This document shows, piece by piece, positions 1-6,017 of a stretch of DNA of 7,126 nucleotides; the first letter of the stretch is position 1, and the number at the start of each line of letters is the position of its first letter. The notes below the pieces were generated by a model, which was not told the origin of the DNA, made no database searches, and saw nothing but the letters and a program-made list of their open reading frames with translations. This stretch comes from Clostridia bacterium (GTDB lineage: Bacteria > Bacillota_A > Clostridia > Christensenellales > Aristaeellaceae). The position numbers were made by a program, and so were the translations under genes. The stretch lies in contig JAGBAU010000055.1 in the NCBI GenBank assembly GCA_017938785.1, forward strand, positions 1 through 7,126, in the 5' to 3' direction.

Positions 1-522
1 GAAACTGCAAATGGAAACCTGAGCGGCAAGGACAAGATCATGCTGGAAACTTATATCCAGACCACCTATTTTGACCGGATACTGGAACGTGCGAACCTGC
101 GCCTCAGGAAGATGTCCGGCGGCCAGTACGATTTGAAGCGCCGGCGCAATGCAAACAACCGGCAGAGCCAGAGCGGCCTGGAACTGGACATTGTGGACCA
201 TATCAATGCAACTGAGCGCAGCGTGAACACCCTTTCCGGCGGCGAGGCATTTCTGGCTTCGTTGGCGCTGGCTCTGGGTCTTTCGGATGAGGTTCAGATG
301 TCTACCGGTATCCGGTTGGATACCTTATTTGTGGATGAGGGATTTGGTTCTCTGGATTCAGAAGCACTGGGCAAGGCGTATGGTACTCTGGCTGGACTCA
401 CAGAAGGTAACCGGCTGGTAGGCATCATTTCTCACGTGTCGGAACTCAAGGAACGCATAGACAGGCAGATTGTGGTCACCAAAAACAGAACCGGGGGAAG
501 CAGTGCAAAAATTATGTACTGA
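1..522 (+). CDS. sbcC: Exonuclease SbcC (Rad50-like ATPase), C-terminal part, 5' end outside window
   Basis: This is the last 173 codons of an SMC/Rad50-type ATPase; the frame is open to the first base, so the true start lies upstream. SbcC pairs with the SbcD nuclease to cut DNA hairpins and process blocked DNA ends. The fragment is the C-terminal half of the ABC head. It starts just after the coiled coil with the family-typical stretch LSGKDKIMLETYIQTTYFDR, then has the signature LSGGE (about residues 78-82 of the fragment), a hydrophobic Walker B run ending in VDEGFGSLD (from about 111, D and E both present), and the switch His in IISHVSEL (His145). The protein ends in a normal TGA 3' of IMY. 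Codon choice is visibly less GC-rich than in the genes after position 1000. Family assignment is firm. The missing part should hold Walker A and the zinc-hook coiled coil. Confidence 0.95.
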   Translation, partial: ETANGNLSGKDKIMLETYIQTTYFDRILERANLRLRKMSGGQYDLKRRRNANNRQSQSGLELDIVDHINATERSVNTLSGGEAFLASLALALGLSDEVQMSTGIRLDTLFVDEGFGSLDSEALGKAYGTLAGLTEGNRLVGIISHVSELKERIDRQIVVTKNRTGGSSAKIMY

Positions 523-559
523 AGCCTGTAATTTGTGATAAAAATCCCGAGGGGATCAA

Positions 560-583
560 GTGTGACAAACCTCACACGCTTTT
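560..583 (+). terminator. Weak candidate terminator after sbcC
   Basis: GTGTGA (560-565) and TCACAC (572-577) form a 6-bp stem with a 6-base loop, followed after CG by only four T residues in GCTTTT. It lies 38 bases after the sbcC stop. The short T run makes it a poor intrinsic terminator; the larger hairpin just downstream is the better candidate. Confidence 0.25.
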
Positions 584-589
584 GCGCGC

Positions 590-660
590 AAAACCGCCCA
601 GGAGGTAAAATTCAGAGGATTTCTGAACTTACCAACCTGGGCGGTTTTATCGTCATTTTT
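590..660. terminator. Long hairpin, probable bidirectional terminator between sbcC and tRNA-Ser
   Basis: A perfect 13-bp inverted repeat, AAAACCGCCCAGG (590-602) and CCTGGGCGGTTTT (636-648), encloses two further matched blocks: GGTAA (604-608) with TTACC (629-633), and TTCAGA (611-616) with TCTGAA (622-627), leaving a 5-base loop. Only short internal bulges interrupt a 59-base hairpin. Because the arm tips are AAAA and TTTT, either strand gives a GC-rich stem followed by a T run; on the plus strand a second T run follows at 656-660. It sits where sbcC (plus) and the tRNA unit (minus) converge, which fits a two-way terminator. Its length and internal structure are more than a terminator needs, so a repeat element or a small structured RNA is an alternative. 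Confidence 0.6.
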
Positions 661-734
661 CAGTTTTCGCTGCACAATTTCGCGGAAGAACCCCAAGAAA
701 CCCGTGATTCCAAGGGCTTTCGAGGGGAGGGGGT

Positions 735-779
735 AAAAAGAAATCATCACTCGGATTGTATCAAAATCTGAGTGATGAT
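735..779 (-). terminator. Rho-independent terminator of tRNA-Ser
   Basis: ATCATCACTC (743-752) and GAGTGATGAT (770-779) are perfect 10-bp arms. The stem extends inward through a G-T wobble to GATT/AATC, leaving a 7-base loop. Read on the minus strand the stem is followed by TTCTTTTTACC, a good U tail. It starts one base after the encoded CCA of the tRNA, so transcription should end just past the mature 3' end and leave little trailer to remove. Confidence 0.85.
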
Positions 780-780
780 G

Positions 781-873
781 TGGCGGAGAAGGAGAGATTC
801 GAACTCTCGAGACGCTTTTGACGCCTACGCGATTTCCAGTCGCGCGCCCTCGACCAAGCTAGGCGACTTCTCC
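781..873 (-). tRNA. tRNA-Ser (anticodon GGA)
   Basis: A complete class II tRNA of 93 bases including the encoded 3' CCA (781-783 on the plus strand). The acceptor arms GGAGAAG (867-873) and CTTCTCC pair over seven bases, and the discriminator base is G, as expected for serine. The anticodon stem CGCGA/TCGCG holds the loop CTGGAAA, so the anticodon is GGA (835-837), reading UCC and UCU. A long variable arm follows (AGGCG pairing with CGTCT around a 7-base loop), the mark of tRNA-Ser. The T arm GAGAG-TTCGAAT-CTCTC is canonical. It has its own promoter and terminator, so it is a single-gene unit. tRNA genes are common phage integration sites, but no integrase or duplicated 3' end is visible here. 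Confidence 0.97.
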
Positions 874-926
874 ATATTCAGTTGTTTGCATCGGAAGGGT
901 CAGTTCCTTTGCTGTCAACGAATGAT

Positions 927-955
927 ATTATACACAATCCCCGGGGAAAAGTCAA
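927..955 (-). promoter_or_regulatory. Sigma-A type promoter of tRNA-Ser
   Basis: On the minus strand there is TTGACT (950-955), a 17-base spacer and a perfect TATAAT (927-932). Transcription should start near 920, giving a 5' leader of about 47 bases that RNase P would remove. The near-consensus sequence is usual for stable RNA genes. Confidence 0.85.
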
Positions 956-966
956 TACCTAAAATA

Positions 967-1011
967 CAAAAAATGCAAAAAACATGCCGGAAGCCTTCGG
1001 GCCCCGGCATG
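967..1011 (-). terminator. Rho-independent terminator of the ABC exporter operon
   Basis: CATGCCGG (983-990) and CCGGCATG (1004-1011) are perfect 8-bp arms. Inside them GCC-TTCG-GGC adds three more pairs. Read on the minus strand the stem runs straight into TTTTTTGCATTTTTTG, a double T run. It lies 23 bases past the stop codon of the second ABC gene and is a textbook intrinsic terminator. Confidence 0.9.
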
Positions 1012-1033
1012 GGTGGGTAAACCATGGGATCCA

Positions 1034-2785
1034 TCAATGGGCAAACTGGCTGTTGTACAGCTCGGCATAGAAGCCTTTCTGGCGGAGCAGTTCGCTGTGG
1101 GTGCCCTTTTCCACGATCCTGCCCTCGCGCATCACGAGGATGGTATCGGCATTTTCGATGGTGCTCAGGCGGTGGGCGACGATGAAGCTGGTGCGGCCCT
1201 GCATCATGGTTGCGAAGGCGTTCTGCACCTTCATTTCCGTGCGGGTATCGATGGAGGAGGTGGCCTCATCCAGAATCAGCATGGGCGGCAGGTTCAGCAT
1301 GGCGCGGGCGATGCACAGCAGCTGCTTCTGGCCCTCGGACAGCCCGCCGCCGTCCTCGCCGATTGCGGTGTCGTAGCCCCTGGGCATGCGGCGGATGAAG
1401 CTGTGGGCATGGGCGGCCTTGGCGGCGGCAACGATCTCCTCCTCGCTGGCGTCAGGGCGGGCCATGGCGATGTTTTCGCGTATGGTGCCGGCCTTGAGCC
1501 AGGTGTCCTGCAAAACCATGCCGTAGTTGCGGCGCAGGCTGTGGCGGGTGATGCGGCGGATATCCTTGCCGCTGACGCTGATGGCGCCCTCGTCCGTGTC
1601 ATAGAAGCGCATCAGCAGGTTGATCAGCGTGGTCTTGCCGCAGCCCGTGGGGCCTACAATGGCGATTCTGCGGCCGGGAGCCACGTTCAGGTTCAGATTC
1701 TCGATGAGCTTTTGCTCGGGGTCATAGCTGAAATCCACGCCCTCCAGGCGCACGTGGCCGTCGGCGCGCACCAGGTCGTAGGCGTCCTCGTGGTCCGGCT
1801 CTTCGGCAGGGGTATCGATCAGCTCAAAGATGCGCGCGGCGCAGGCGATGGCGTTTTGCAGCTCGGCCACCACGCCGGAGATTTCATTGAAGGGCTTGGT
1901 GTACTGGTTTGCATAGGTCAGGAAGCAGGTCAGCTGGCCGATGCTCATATAGCCGGTCACCGCGGACAGCGCGCCGATGATGGCCACGCCTGCGTACACC
2001 AGCGAATTGACGAAGCGGGTGCAGGGGTTGGTGAGGGAGGAGAAGAAGATGGCGCGCAGGGAGTATTTCTCCAGCCTTGCGTTGATCTGGTCGAACTTCT
2101 TCTGCACGCTGGCCTCCTGGGAGAAGGCCTGCACGACCCTCTGGCCGCCGATGGTTTCGTTGATCAGGGCGGTCTGTTCGCCGCGGGTCGCGCCCTGCAG
2201 CTGGAACATCCTGTGGGTGCGGCGGGCGATGAATGCCGCTACGAACAGGGAAATGGGAGTGACCAGCACCACCACCACCGTGGTGCCCAGGCTGATGGAC
2301 AGCATGAACGCCAGGGTTCCCAGGATGGTCATCGCGCCGGTGAACAGCTGGGTAAAGCCCATCAGCAGGCCGTCGGCGAAGGTATCCACATCCGCCACCA
2401 CGCGGCTGACGATGTCGCCCGCGGGATGGGCGTCCAGATAGGAGACCGGAAGCCTCTGGATATGGGCGAAGGCGTCCTCGCGGATATCGCGCACGGTGCG
2501 GAAGGTGATGCGGTTGTTGCATTCCGCCATGCCCCACTGGGCGAGGGCGGTGACCAGGATGACCGCCGCCATGCGAATCAGGATCGCCAGCAGCGCGTGC
2601 ATGTCCACCTGGCCTTCACCCAGGATCAGGTCGACGGCGTTGCCGGTGAGCACCGGCAGGTACAGGCTCAGCGCCACGGAAATGAGCGCCAGCAGGATGG
2701 TGAAAAAGATGTATTTGCGGGCGCTGCCCGTGTATTTCAGCACACGGCGCAGGGTGTCCCTGCGGCTGGAAGCGTTCATCTTCAT
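1034..2785 (-). CDS. ABC exporter half-transporter, catalytically canonical subunit (TM288/YheH-like)
   Basis: A 583-residue fused membrane and ATPase protein, the usual length for a type IV (MsbA-fold) half-exporter. Hydrophobic helices lie at about 25-45, 66-84, 140-165, 168-187, 258-279 and 282-300, followed by the nucleotide-binding domain from about 345. All motor motifs are intact: A-loop Tyr354, Walker A GPTGCGKT (378-385), Q-loop Gln426, Walker B MLILDE (502-507) with catalytic Glu507, D-loop SSID (510-513) and switch His538. The signature is LSEGQ (482-486), not LSGGQ, a deviation expected in the subunit that lends its signature to the degenerate site of a heterodimer. Its ATG overlaps the stop of the upstream ABC gene as ATGA, and GGAGGTG lies 5 bases before the start, so the two should be translated together at a near 1:1 ratio. 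The substrate cannot be read from sequence; multidrug, lipid or peptide export are all possible. Confidence 0.93.
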   Translation of the reverse strand: MKMNASSRRDTLRRVLKYTGSARKYIFFTILLALISVALSLYLPVLTGNAVDLILGEGQVDMHALLAILIRMAAVILVTALAQWGMAECNNRITFRTVRDIREDAFAHIQRLPVSYLDAHPAGDIVSRVVADVDTFADGLLMGFTQLFTGAMTILGTLAFMLSISLGTTVVVVLVTPISLFVAAFIARRTHRMFQLQGATRGEQTALINETIGGQRVVQAFSQEASVQKKFDQINARLEKYSLRAIFFSSLTNPCTRFVNSLVYAGVAIIGALSAVTGYMSIGQLTCFLTYANQYTKPFNEISGVVAELQNAIACAARIFELIDTPAEEPDHEDAYDLVRADGHVRLEGVDFSYDPEQKLIENLNLNVAPGRRIAIVGPTGCGKTTLINLLMRFYDTDEGAISVSGKDIRRITRHSLRRNYGMVLQDTWLKAGTIRENIAMARPDASEEEIVAAAKAAHAHSFIRRMPRGYDTAIGEDGGGLSEGQKQLLCIARAMLNLPPMLILDEATSSIDTRTEMKVQNAFATMMQGRTSFIVAHRLSTIENADTILVMREGRIVEKGTHSELLRQKGFYAELYNSQFAH

Positions 2786-4509
2786 GCGCCCACCTCCATT
2801 CGGAACTGGGAATCGAAGATCTCCCGGTAGACGCGGCAGCTGGAGAGCAGGTCCTCGTGGGCGCCCATGCCCGCCACGCAGCCGTCCTCCAGTACGAGGA
2901 TCAGGTCGGCGTAGCGCACGGAAGCGGCGCGCTGGGAAACGATGAACACCGTGGGATGGTAATCCAGCCTGCGCAGCGCCATGCGCAGCCGGGAGTCGGT
3001 GGCGAAGTCCAGGGCGGAGGCGCTGTCGTCCAGGATCAGGATTTCAGGCCTGCGCACCAGCGCGCGGGCGATGGTGAGCCGCTGCTTCTGGCCGCCGGAC
3101 AGGTTGCGGCCGCCCTGCTCGATCTCGCCGTCCAGGCCGCCCTTGGCGGCGAGCACGTCCTGTGCCTGGGCGATGCCCACGGCCTCGAGCAGCTCCTCGT
3201 CGCTTGCATCCGGCTTGCCCCACTTCAGGTTTTCGCGTATGCTGCCCTTGAACAGCAGCGCCTTCTGGGGCACGACGCCGATGCGGCTCCTGAGCGCCGC
3301 GGCGTCCTGCCGGCGCACATCCGCGCCGCCGACGCGCACGATGCCGCCGGTGGCGTCGTAGAAACGGGGGATCAGGTTCACCAGCGTGCTCTTGCCGGAG
3401 CCCGTGCCGCCGATCACGCCGATGATCTGGCCCCGGCGGGCGCAGAAGTGAATATCGGTCAGGGCCTCATGGCCGCCGCCGGAGTACTTCGCGTTCACGT
3501 GCTCAAATTCCACCGTGCCGCGCATTTCCTCATCGGGCTGCACAGGATTGGCGGGGGAGGCGACGCCGGGCTTGATGGCCAGCACGGCGCTGATGCGCTT
3601 AGCGCAGGTGGCGGCCTTGGTCACGGTGATGATGAGATTCGCCAGCTTCACCAGCTCCACCAGGATCTGGCCCATGTAGTTGACCAGCGCCACCACTTCG
3701 CCCTGGCTGAGGTTGCCAAGGTTTACCTGCACCGCGCCGGTGTGAATCAGCGCCACCAGCGCCAGGTTGATGGCGATGTAGGTCAGCGGATTCATCAGGC
3801 CGCTGATGCGGCCGGCGCGGGTCTGCATGCGGGTGAGGCTTTCATGGCTTTCGTTGAAGCCTTCGATTTCCTCATCCTCCCGGCCGAAGGCGCGCAGCAC
3901 GCGCACGCCGTTCAGGTTTTCACGGGTGTGCAGGGTCACATCGTCCAGCTGCTCCCGGGTCTTTTTGTACATGGGCATGGTGATGAGCATGATGCCGAAC
4001 ACCACAACCGCCAGCACAGGAATGACGACGGCGAAGACCGCTGCGCTGCGCACGTCGATCATGAAGGCCATGATCATCGCGCCGAACACGATGAACGGGG
4101 AGCGCAAAAACAGGCGCAGGCCCAGGTTCACGCCGGACTGCAGCTGGTTTATATCGCCGGTCATGCGGGTGATCAGTGTGGAGGTTCCCAGGCGGTCCAG
4201 GTCGCTGTAGCTCAGGCGCTGGATGTGGGCAAACAGCGCGCGGCGCAGCCGGGTTGACAGGCCCACCGCCGCCTTGGCGGCGAAGAACTGGGCGGTCACG
4301 GAGCAGAGAAGCCCCACCAGCGCAAGGCCCACCAAAACCAGGCCCTTGCGCAGGATGTAATTTGCATCGCCGGAGGGAATGCCCTCGTCGATGATGGCTG
4401 CGATCACGAAGGGCACGATCAGCTCAAAGCTGGCCTCCAGCAGCTTGAACAGCGGCCCCAGCAGGCTTTCCAGCCAGTAGGGCTTCAGGTAACGGAGTAT
4501 CCTTTTCAT
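2782..4509 (-). CDS. ABC exporter half-transporter with degenerate ATPase site (TM287/YheI-like)
   Basis: This is the first gene of the exporter operon, 575 residues from ATG at 4509. A GTG nine bases upstream (4518) is also in frame, but AAGGTG at 4516-4521 is well placed for the ATG and would overlap the GTG, so the ATG is preferred. Six membrane helices occupy roughly residues 14-40, 56-78, 131-151, 156-177, 241-260 and 270-296. The nucleotide-binding domain has Walker A GGTGSGKS (367-374), Q-loop Gln415 and a canonical LSGGQ (470-474). Walker B is ILILDD (490-495), with Asp495 where catalytic Glu is expected, and the switch His is Gln526 (in VSQR). The Asp and Gln pair is the known mark of the degenerate subunit in heterodimeric exporters such as TM287/288. 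The partner is the overlapping downstream gene. Substrate unknown. Confidence 0.93.
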   Translation of the reverse strand: MKRILRYLKPYWLESLLGPLFKLLEASFELIVPFVIAAIIDEGIPSGDANYILRKGLVLVGLALVGLLCSVTAQFFAAKAAVGLSTRLRRALFAHIQRLSYSDLDRLGTSTLITRMTGDINQLQSGVNLGLRLFLRSPFIVFGAMIMAFMIDVRSAAVFAVVIPVLAVVVFGIMLITMPMYKKTREQLDDVTLHTRENLNGVRVLRAFGREDEEIEGFNESHESLTRMQTRAGRISGLMNPLTYIAINLALVALIHTGAVQVNLGNLSQGEVVALVNYMGQILVELVKLANLIITVTKAATCAKRISAVLAIKPGVASPANPVQPDEEMRGTVEFEHVNAKYSGGGHEALTDIHFCARRGQIIGVIGGTGSGKSTLVNLIPRFYDATGGIVRVGGADVRRQDAAALRSRIGVVPQKALLFKGSIRENLKWGKPDASDEELLEAVGIAQAQDVLAAKGGLDGEIEQGGRNLSGGQKQRLTIARALVRRPEILILDDSASALDFATDSRLRMALRRLDYHPTVFIVSQRAASVRYADLILVLEDGCVAGMGAHEDLLSSCRVYREIFDSQFRMEVGA

Positions 4510-4514
4510 AGAAA

Positions 4515-4583
4515 TCACCTTGAAATGGTCGTTTGTGTGCCGGTATGCATGTATAGTTCATGCAAGCGCGCGGCGATACTCAT
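4515..4583 (-). CDS. Possible 22-residue leader peptide ahead of the ABC operon
   Basis: A short frame reads MSIAARLHELYMHTGTQTTISR and stops at TGA (4515-4517). The stop lies inside AAGGTGA, the ribosome binding site of the ABC gene, five bases before its ATG. This spacing would let a ribosome ending on the leader affect initiation on the ABC gene, or the leader could take part in attenuation, as the leader BmrB does for the bmrCD exporter of Bacillus subtilis. Against it: no good ribosome binding site precedes its ATG (the nearest purine run, GGGAAAA, is some 12 bases off and in a hairpin), and so short a frame can occur by chance. The frame is also open further upstream beyond the predicted transcription start. 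Confidence 0.25.
   Translation of the reverse strand: MSIAARLHELYMHTGTQTTISR
4546..4564. repeat. Inverted repeat TGCATG-N7-CATGCA in the ABC operon leader
   Basis: TGCATG (4546-4551) and CATGCA (4559-4564) are perfect arms around TATAGTT. It falls in the untranslated leader of the ABC operon, about 40 bases before the start codon, and inside the possible leader ORF. It could be a repressor operator acting as a roadblock or a small RNA hairpin. Each half is itself self-complementary, which raises the odds of chance. Confidence 0.35.
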
Positions 4584-4584
4584 C

Positions 4585-4598
4585 CGGGAGTTTTCCCG
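4585..4598 (-). promoter_or_regulatory. Small hairpin in the ABC operon leader
   Basis: CGGGA (4585-4589) and TCCCG (4594-4598) form a 5-bp, GC-rich stem with a 4-base loop. On the minus strand it lies directly before the ATG of the possible leader ORF and would limit access to it. No T run follows, so it is not an intrinsic terminator by itself. Confidence 0.35.
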
Positions 4599-4632
4599 TG
4601 TCAGCGCGTTTCTTAAGTGAGTTACCAAATTC

Positions 4633-4661
4633 AATATACCATATATTTTGAATATATACAA
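4633..4661 (-). promoter_or_regulatory. Promoter of the ABC exporter operon
   Basis: Minus strand TTGTAT (4656-4661), 17-base spacer and TATATT (4633-4638) make a plausible sigma-A promoter, giving a start near 4626 and a leader of about 115 bases. Inside the spacer ATATATT (4641-4647) and AATATAT (4651-4657) form an inverted repeat with a 3-base centre, a possible operator between the -10 and -35 boxes. The surrounding DNA is very AT-rich, so both reads carry some risk of chance. Confidence 0.6.
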
Positions 4662-4685
4662 GCCCTTATGCATAAACGATGCCGC

Positions 4686-4714
4686 TTTACATTGTTTCAC
4701 CGATGGTATATAAT
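4686..4714 (+). promoter_or_regulatory. Promoter of the surE-CYTH-larE-larB operon
   Basis: TTTACA (4686-4691), 17-base spacer and a perfect TATAAT (4709-4714). The start should be near 4721, leaving a leader of about 30 bases that carries the GGAGA ribosome binding site (4738-4742) eight bases before surE. The -10 box lies inside the palindrome annotated at 4706-4726. Confidence 0.75.
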
Positions 4715-4726
4715 TATAGTATATAC
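4706..4726. promoter_or_regulatory. Palindrome over the surE -10 box and start site, possible operator
   Basis: GTATATA (4706-4712) and TATATAC (4720-4726) are perfect 7-bp arms around a 7-base centre. The left arm covers most of the -10 box and the right arm covers the predicted start site, the usual place for a repressor site. The 21-bp span suits a dimeric winged-helix regulator (GntR or MarR type are examples), but no regulator gene is in the window. AT-rich promoter DNA makes such palindromes more likely by chance. Confidence 0.4.
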
Positions 4727-4750
4727 AATTCTGTTTCGGAGAATGACAAA

Positions 4751-5506
4751 ATGCATATCTTAATCGCAAACGACGATGGTATTTTCGCCCCCGGCATCCG
4801 GGCGCTGGCGAAGGCTGCGAAGGCGGCGGGCCACCGGGTCACGGTGTTCGCGCCGGATTCCCAGCGCAGCGCCGCCAGCCATGCCTTCACCCTGAAAAAG
4901 CCCCTGCGCGCCAGGCCCGTGGAATATGAGGACGGCATCACCGCCTATGCGGTGGACGGCACCCCTGCGGACTGCGTGCGCCTGGGCCTCTACCTGACCC
5001 GCGAAGTCGGCGTGGACTGCGTGCTCTCCGGCATCAACAACGGCTCCAACCGGGGCGCGGCCATCCTGTACTCCGGTACCGTGGGCGCGGCTCTGGAGGG
5101 CTCGCTGTGCGGCGTGCCTTCTCTGGCGGTTTCCCTGTGCGGCTACCTGGACCGCGGCTTTGAACCGGCGGCGGAGCTGGGCGTGCGCACCATGGAATGG
5201 GCCATGAAGCATCCCCTGTCCAGGGGCGAAGTGTACAACCTGAACGTCCCCTATGGCGTGGAGGTTAAAGGCGTGAAGAGCGCCACCGTATCCTACGAAT
5301 TCATCACCGAGGCCCTCTATGATGAGCTGCCCGACGGCAGCTACGTCACCCGGGATGCGGACGAGGGCCTGCCGGAGACCGATGAAAACTCCGACCTGAA
5401 CGTCACCAACGACGGCTATGCCTCGCTGTCCATCATCACCTGGAACATGCTTTCGAACACGCCCATGCCCAGTTTGAAGGATTTGAACGGGGAGGCGGCA
5501 GAATGA
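4751..5506 (+). CDS. surE: 5'/3'-nucleotidase SurE
   Basis: A 251-residue cytosolic phosphatase, the normal SurE length. It removes phosphate from nucleoside monophosphates, and in some species from short polyphosphate, using a divalent metal. The start is fixed by MHILIANDDG, the family N-terminus, with GGAGA eight bases upstream; longer in-frame starts would include promoter DNA. Metal ligands expected from the family are visible: Asp8 and Asp9 in ANDDG, Ser40 in SQRSAAS, and Asn96 in SGINNGSN. DGTPADCV (69-76) and YSGTVGAALEG (107-117) are further hallmark stretches. It is first in its operon and its TGA overlaps the next ATG (ATGA). In many bacteria surE sits next to pcm or rpoS; here the neighbours are a CYTH gene and lar genes instead. 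Confidence 0.95.
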   Translation: MHILIANDDGIFAPGIRALAKAAKAAGHRVTVFAPDSQRSAASHAFTLKKPLRARPVEYEDGITAYAVDGTPADCVRLGLYLTREVGVDCVLSGINNGSNRGAAILYSGTVGAALEGSLCGVPSLAVSLCGYLDRGFEPAAELGVRTMEWAMKHPLSRGEVYNLNVPYGVEVKGVKSATVSYEFITEALYDELPDGSYVTRDADEGLPETDENSDLNVTNDGYASLSIITWNMLSNTPMPSLKDLNGEAAE

Positions 5507-6015
5507 ACCAGAACGGCCTTGAAATCGAGCGCAAATACCTGATCCGCATGCCGGATGAAGCGCAGCTGGCCGCCATGCCCGGCTGCGAAACCTGGGATGT
5601 GGTGCAAACCTACCTGATGGACGGCCCGGACGGCAGCACCCACCGGGTGCGCAGCATCGTAACCCGGGGGGAAACCCACTATATCCACACCGTCAAGCGT
5701 CCGCTGAGCCAGCTCAGCCATGAGGAGTGGGAGGTGGAGGTGGAGCGGGCGGAGTATGAAGCCCTGCTGCGCGGGGCCAACCCGGCGCTCAATGCCATCG
5801 TGAAGCGGCGCTACCGCATACCCTACGAGGGGCAGCTGCTGGAAATTGATATATACGATTTCTGGCAGGACCGCGCCACCCTTGAAATTGAACTGACAAG
5901 TGAAGAACAGCAAGTGAACCTGCCCGACTGGCTTTCCATCGTGCGCGAGCTCACGGGCGAGCGCGCCTACAAAAACCGCTTTCTGGCGGAGAGTGTGCCC
6001 ATGGAGGTGCTGTAA
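5503..6015 (+). CDS. CYTH-domain protein (triphosphate tunnel metalloenzyme family)
   Basis: A 170-residue single-domain protein. The N-terminus carries the defining ExExK motif (Glu7, Glu9, Lys11 in LEIERK). The charged residues that line the tunnel follow in the expected order: Arg48 and Arg50 (HRVR), Lys65 (HTVKR), Glu77 and Glu79, Lys101 and Arg103 (VKRRYR), Glu114 and Asp116 (LEIDIYD), Glu128 and Glu130 (LEIEL) and Lys157. Family members bind triphosphate groups with metal and hydrolyse inorganic triphosphate or nucleoside triphosphates; a few are adenylate or thiamine-triphosphate enzymes. Short bacterial forms like this one are most often tripolyphosphatases, but the substrate here is open. 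The start overlaps the surE stop, with GGGGAGG seven bases upstream, so translation is probably coupled to surE. Confidence 0.9.
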   Translation: MNQNGLEIERKYLIRMPDEAQLAAMPGCETWDVVQTYLMDGPDGSTHRVRSIVTRGETHYIHTVKRPLSQLSHEEWEVEVERAEYEALLRGANPALNAIVKRRYRIPYEGQLLEIDIYDFWQDRATLEIELTSEEQQVNLPDWLSIVRELTGERAYKNRFLAESVPMEVL

Positions 6016-6017
6016 AC

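Noticed and set aside
781..873. tRNA-Ser as an integration site of a mobile element
   Set aside because: No integrase, no direct repeat of the tRNA 3' end and no phage or plasmid gene is seen in the window.
535..1020. Short plus-strand frames at 535-771 and 772-1020
   Set aside because: They run through two terminator hairpins, the tRNA-Ser gene and its promoter, and have no family resemblance.
1013..2830. 605-codon open frame on the plus strand, opposite the second ABC gene
   Set aside because: The minus strand has a complete ABC exporter with all motifs. The plus frame gives a low-complexity Ala, Gly, His and Gln-rich product with no known motif, as expected from reading a GC-rich gene backwards.
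2857..4257. 466-codon open frame on the plus strand, opposite the first ABC gene
   Set aside because: Same reason: biased composition rich in His, Ala and Gln, no motif, and full overlap with a certain gene.
4510..4518. GTG start for the first ABC gene at 4518
   Set aside because: No ribosome binding site precedes it, and it overlaps the AAGGTG that serves the ATG at 4509.
4713..4741. Second minus-strand promoter for the ABC operon using TATAAT at 4713-4718
   Set aside because: The -10 match is perfect but the region 17 bases upstream has no -35-like sequence; it is largely the mirror image of the surE -10 palindrome.
4679..4750. Upstream start for surE at 4679
   Set aside because: It would translate the promoter -35 and -10 boxes; the family N-terminus and the ribosome binding site both point to 4751.
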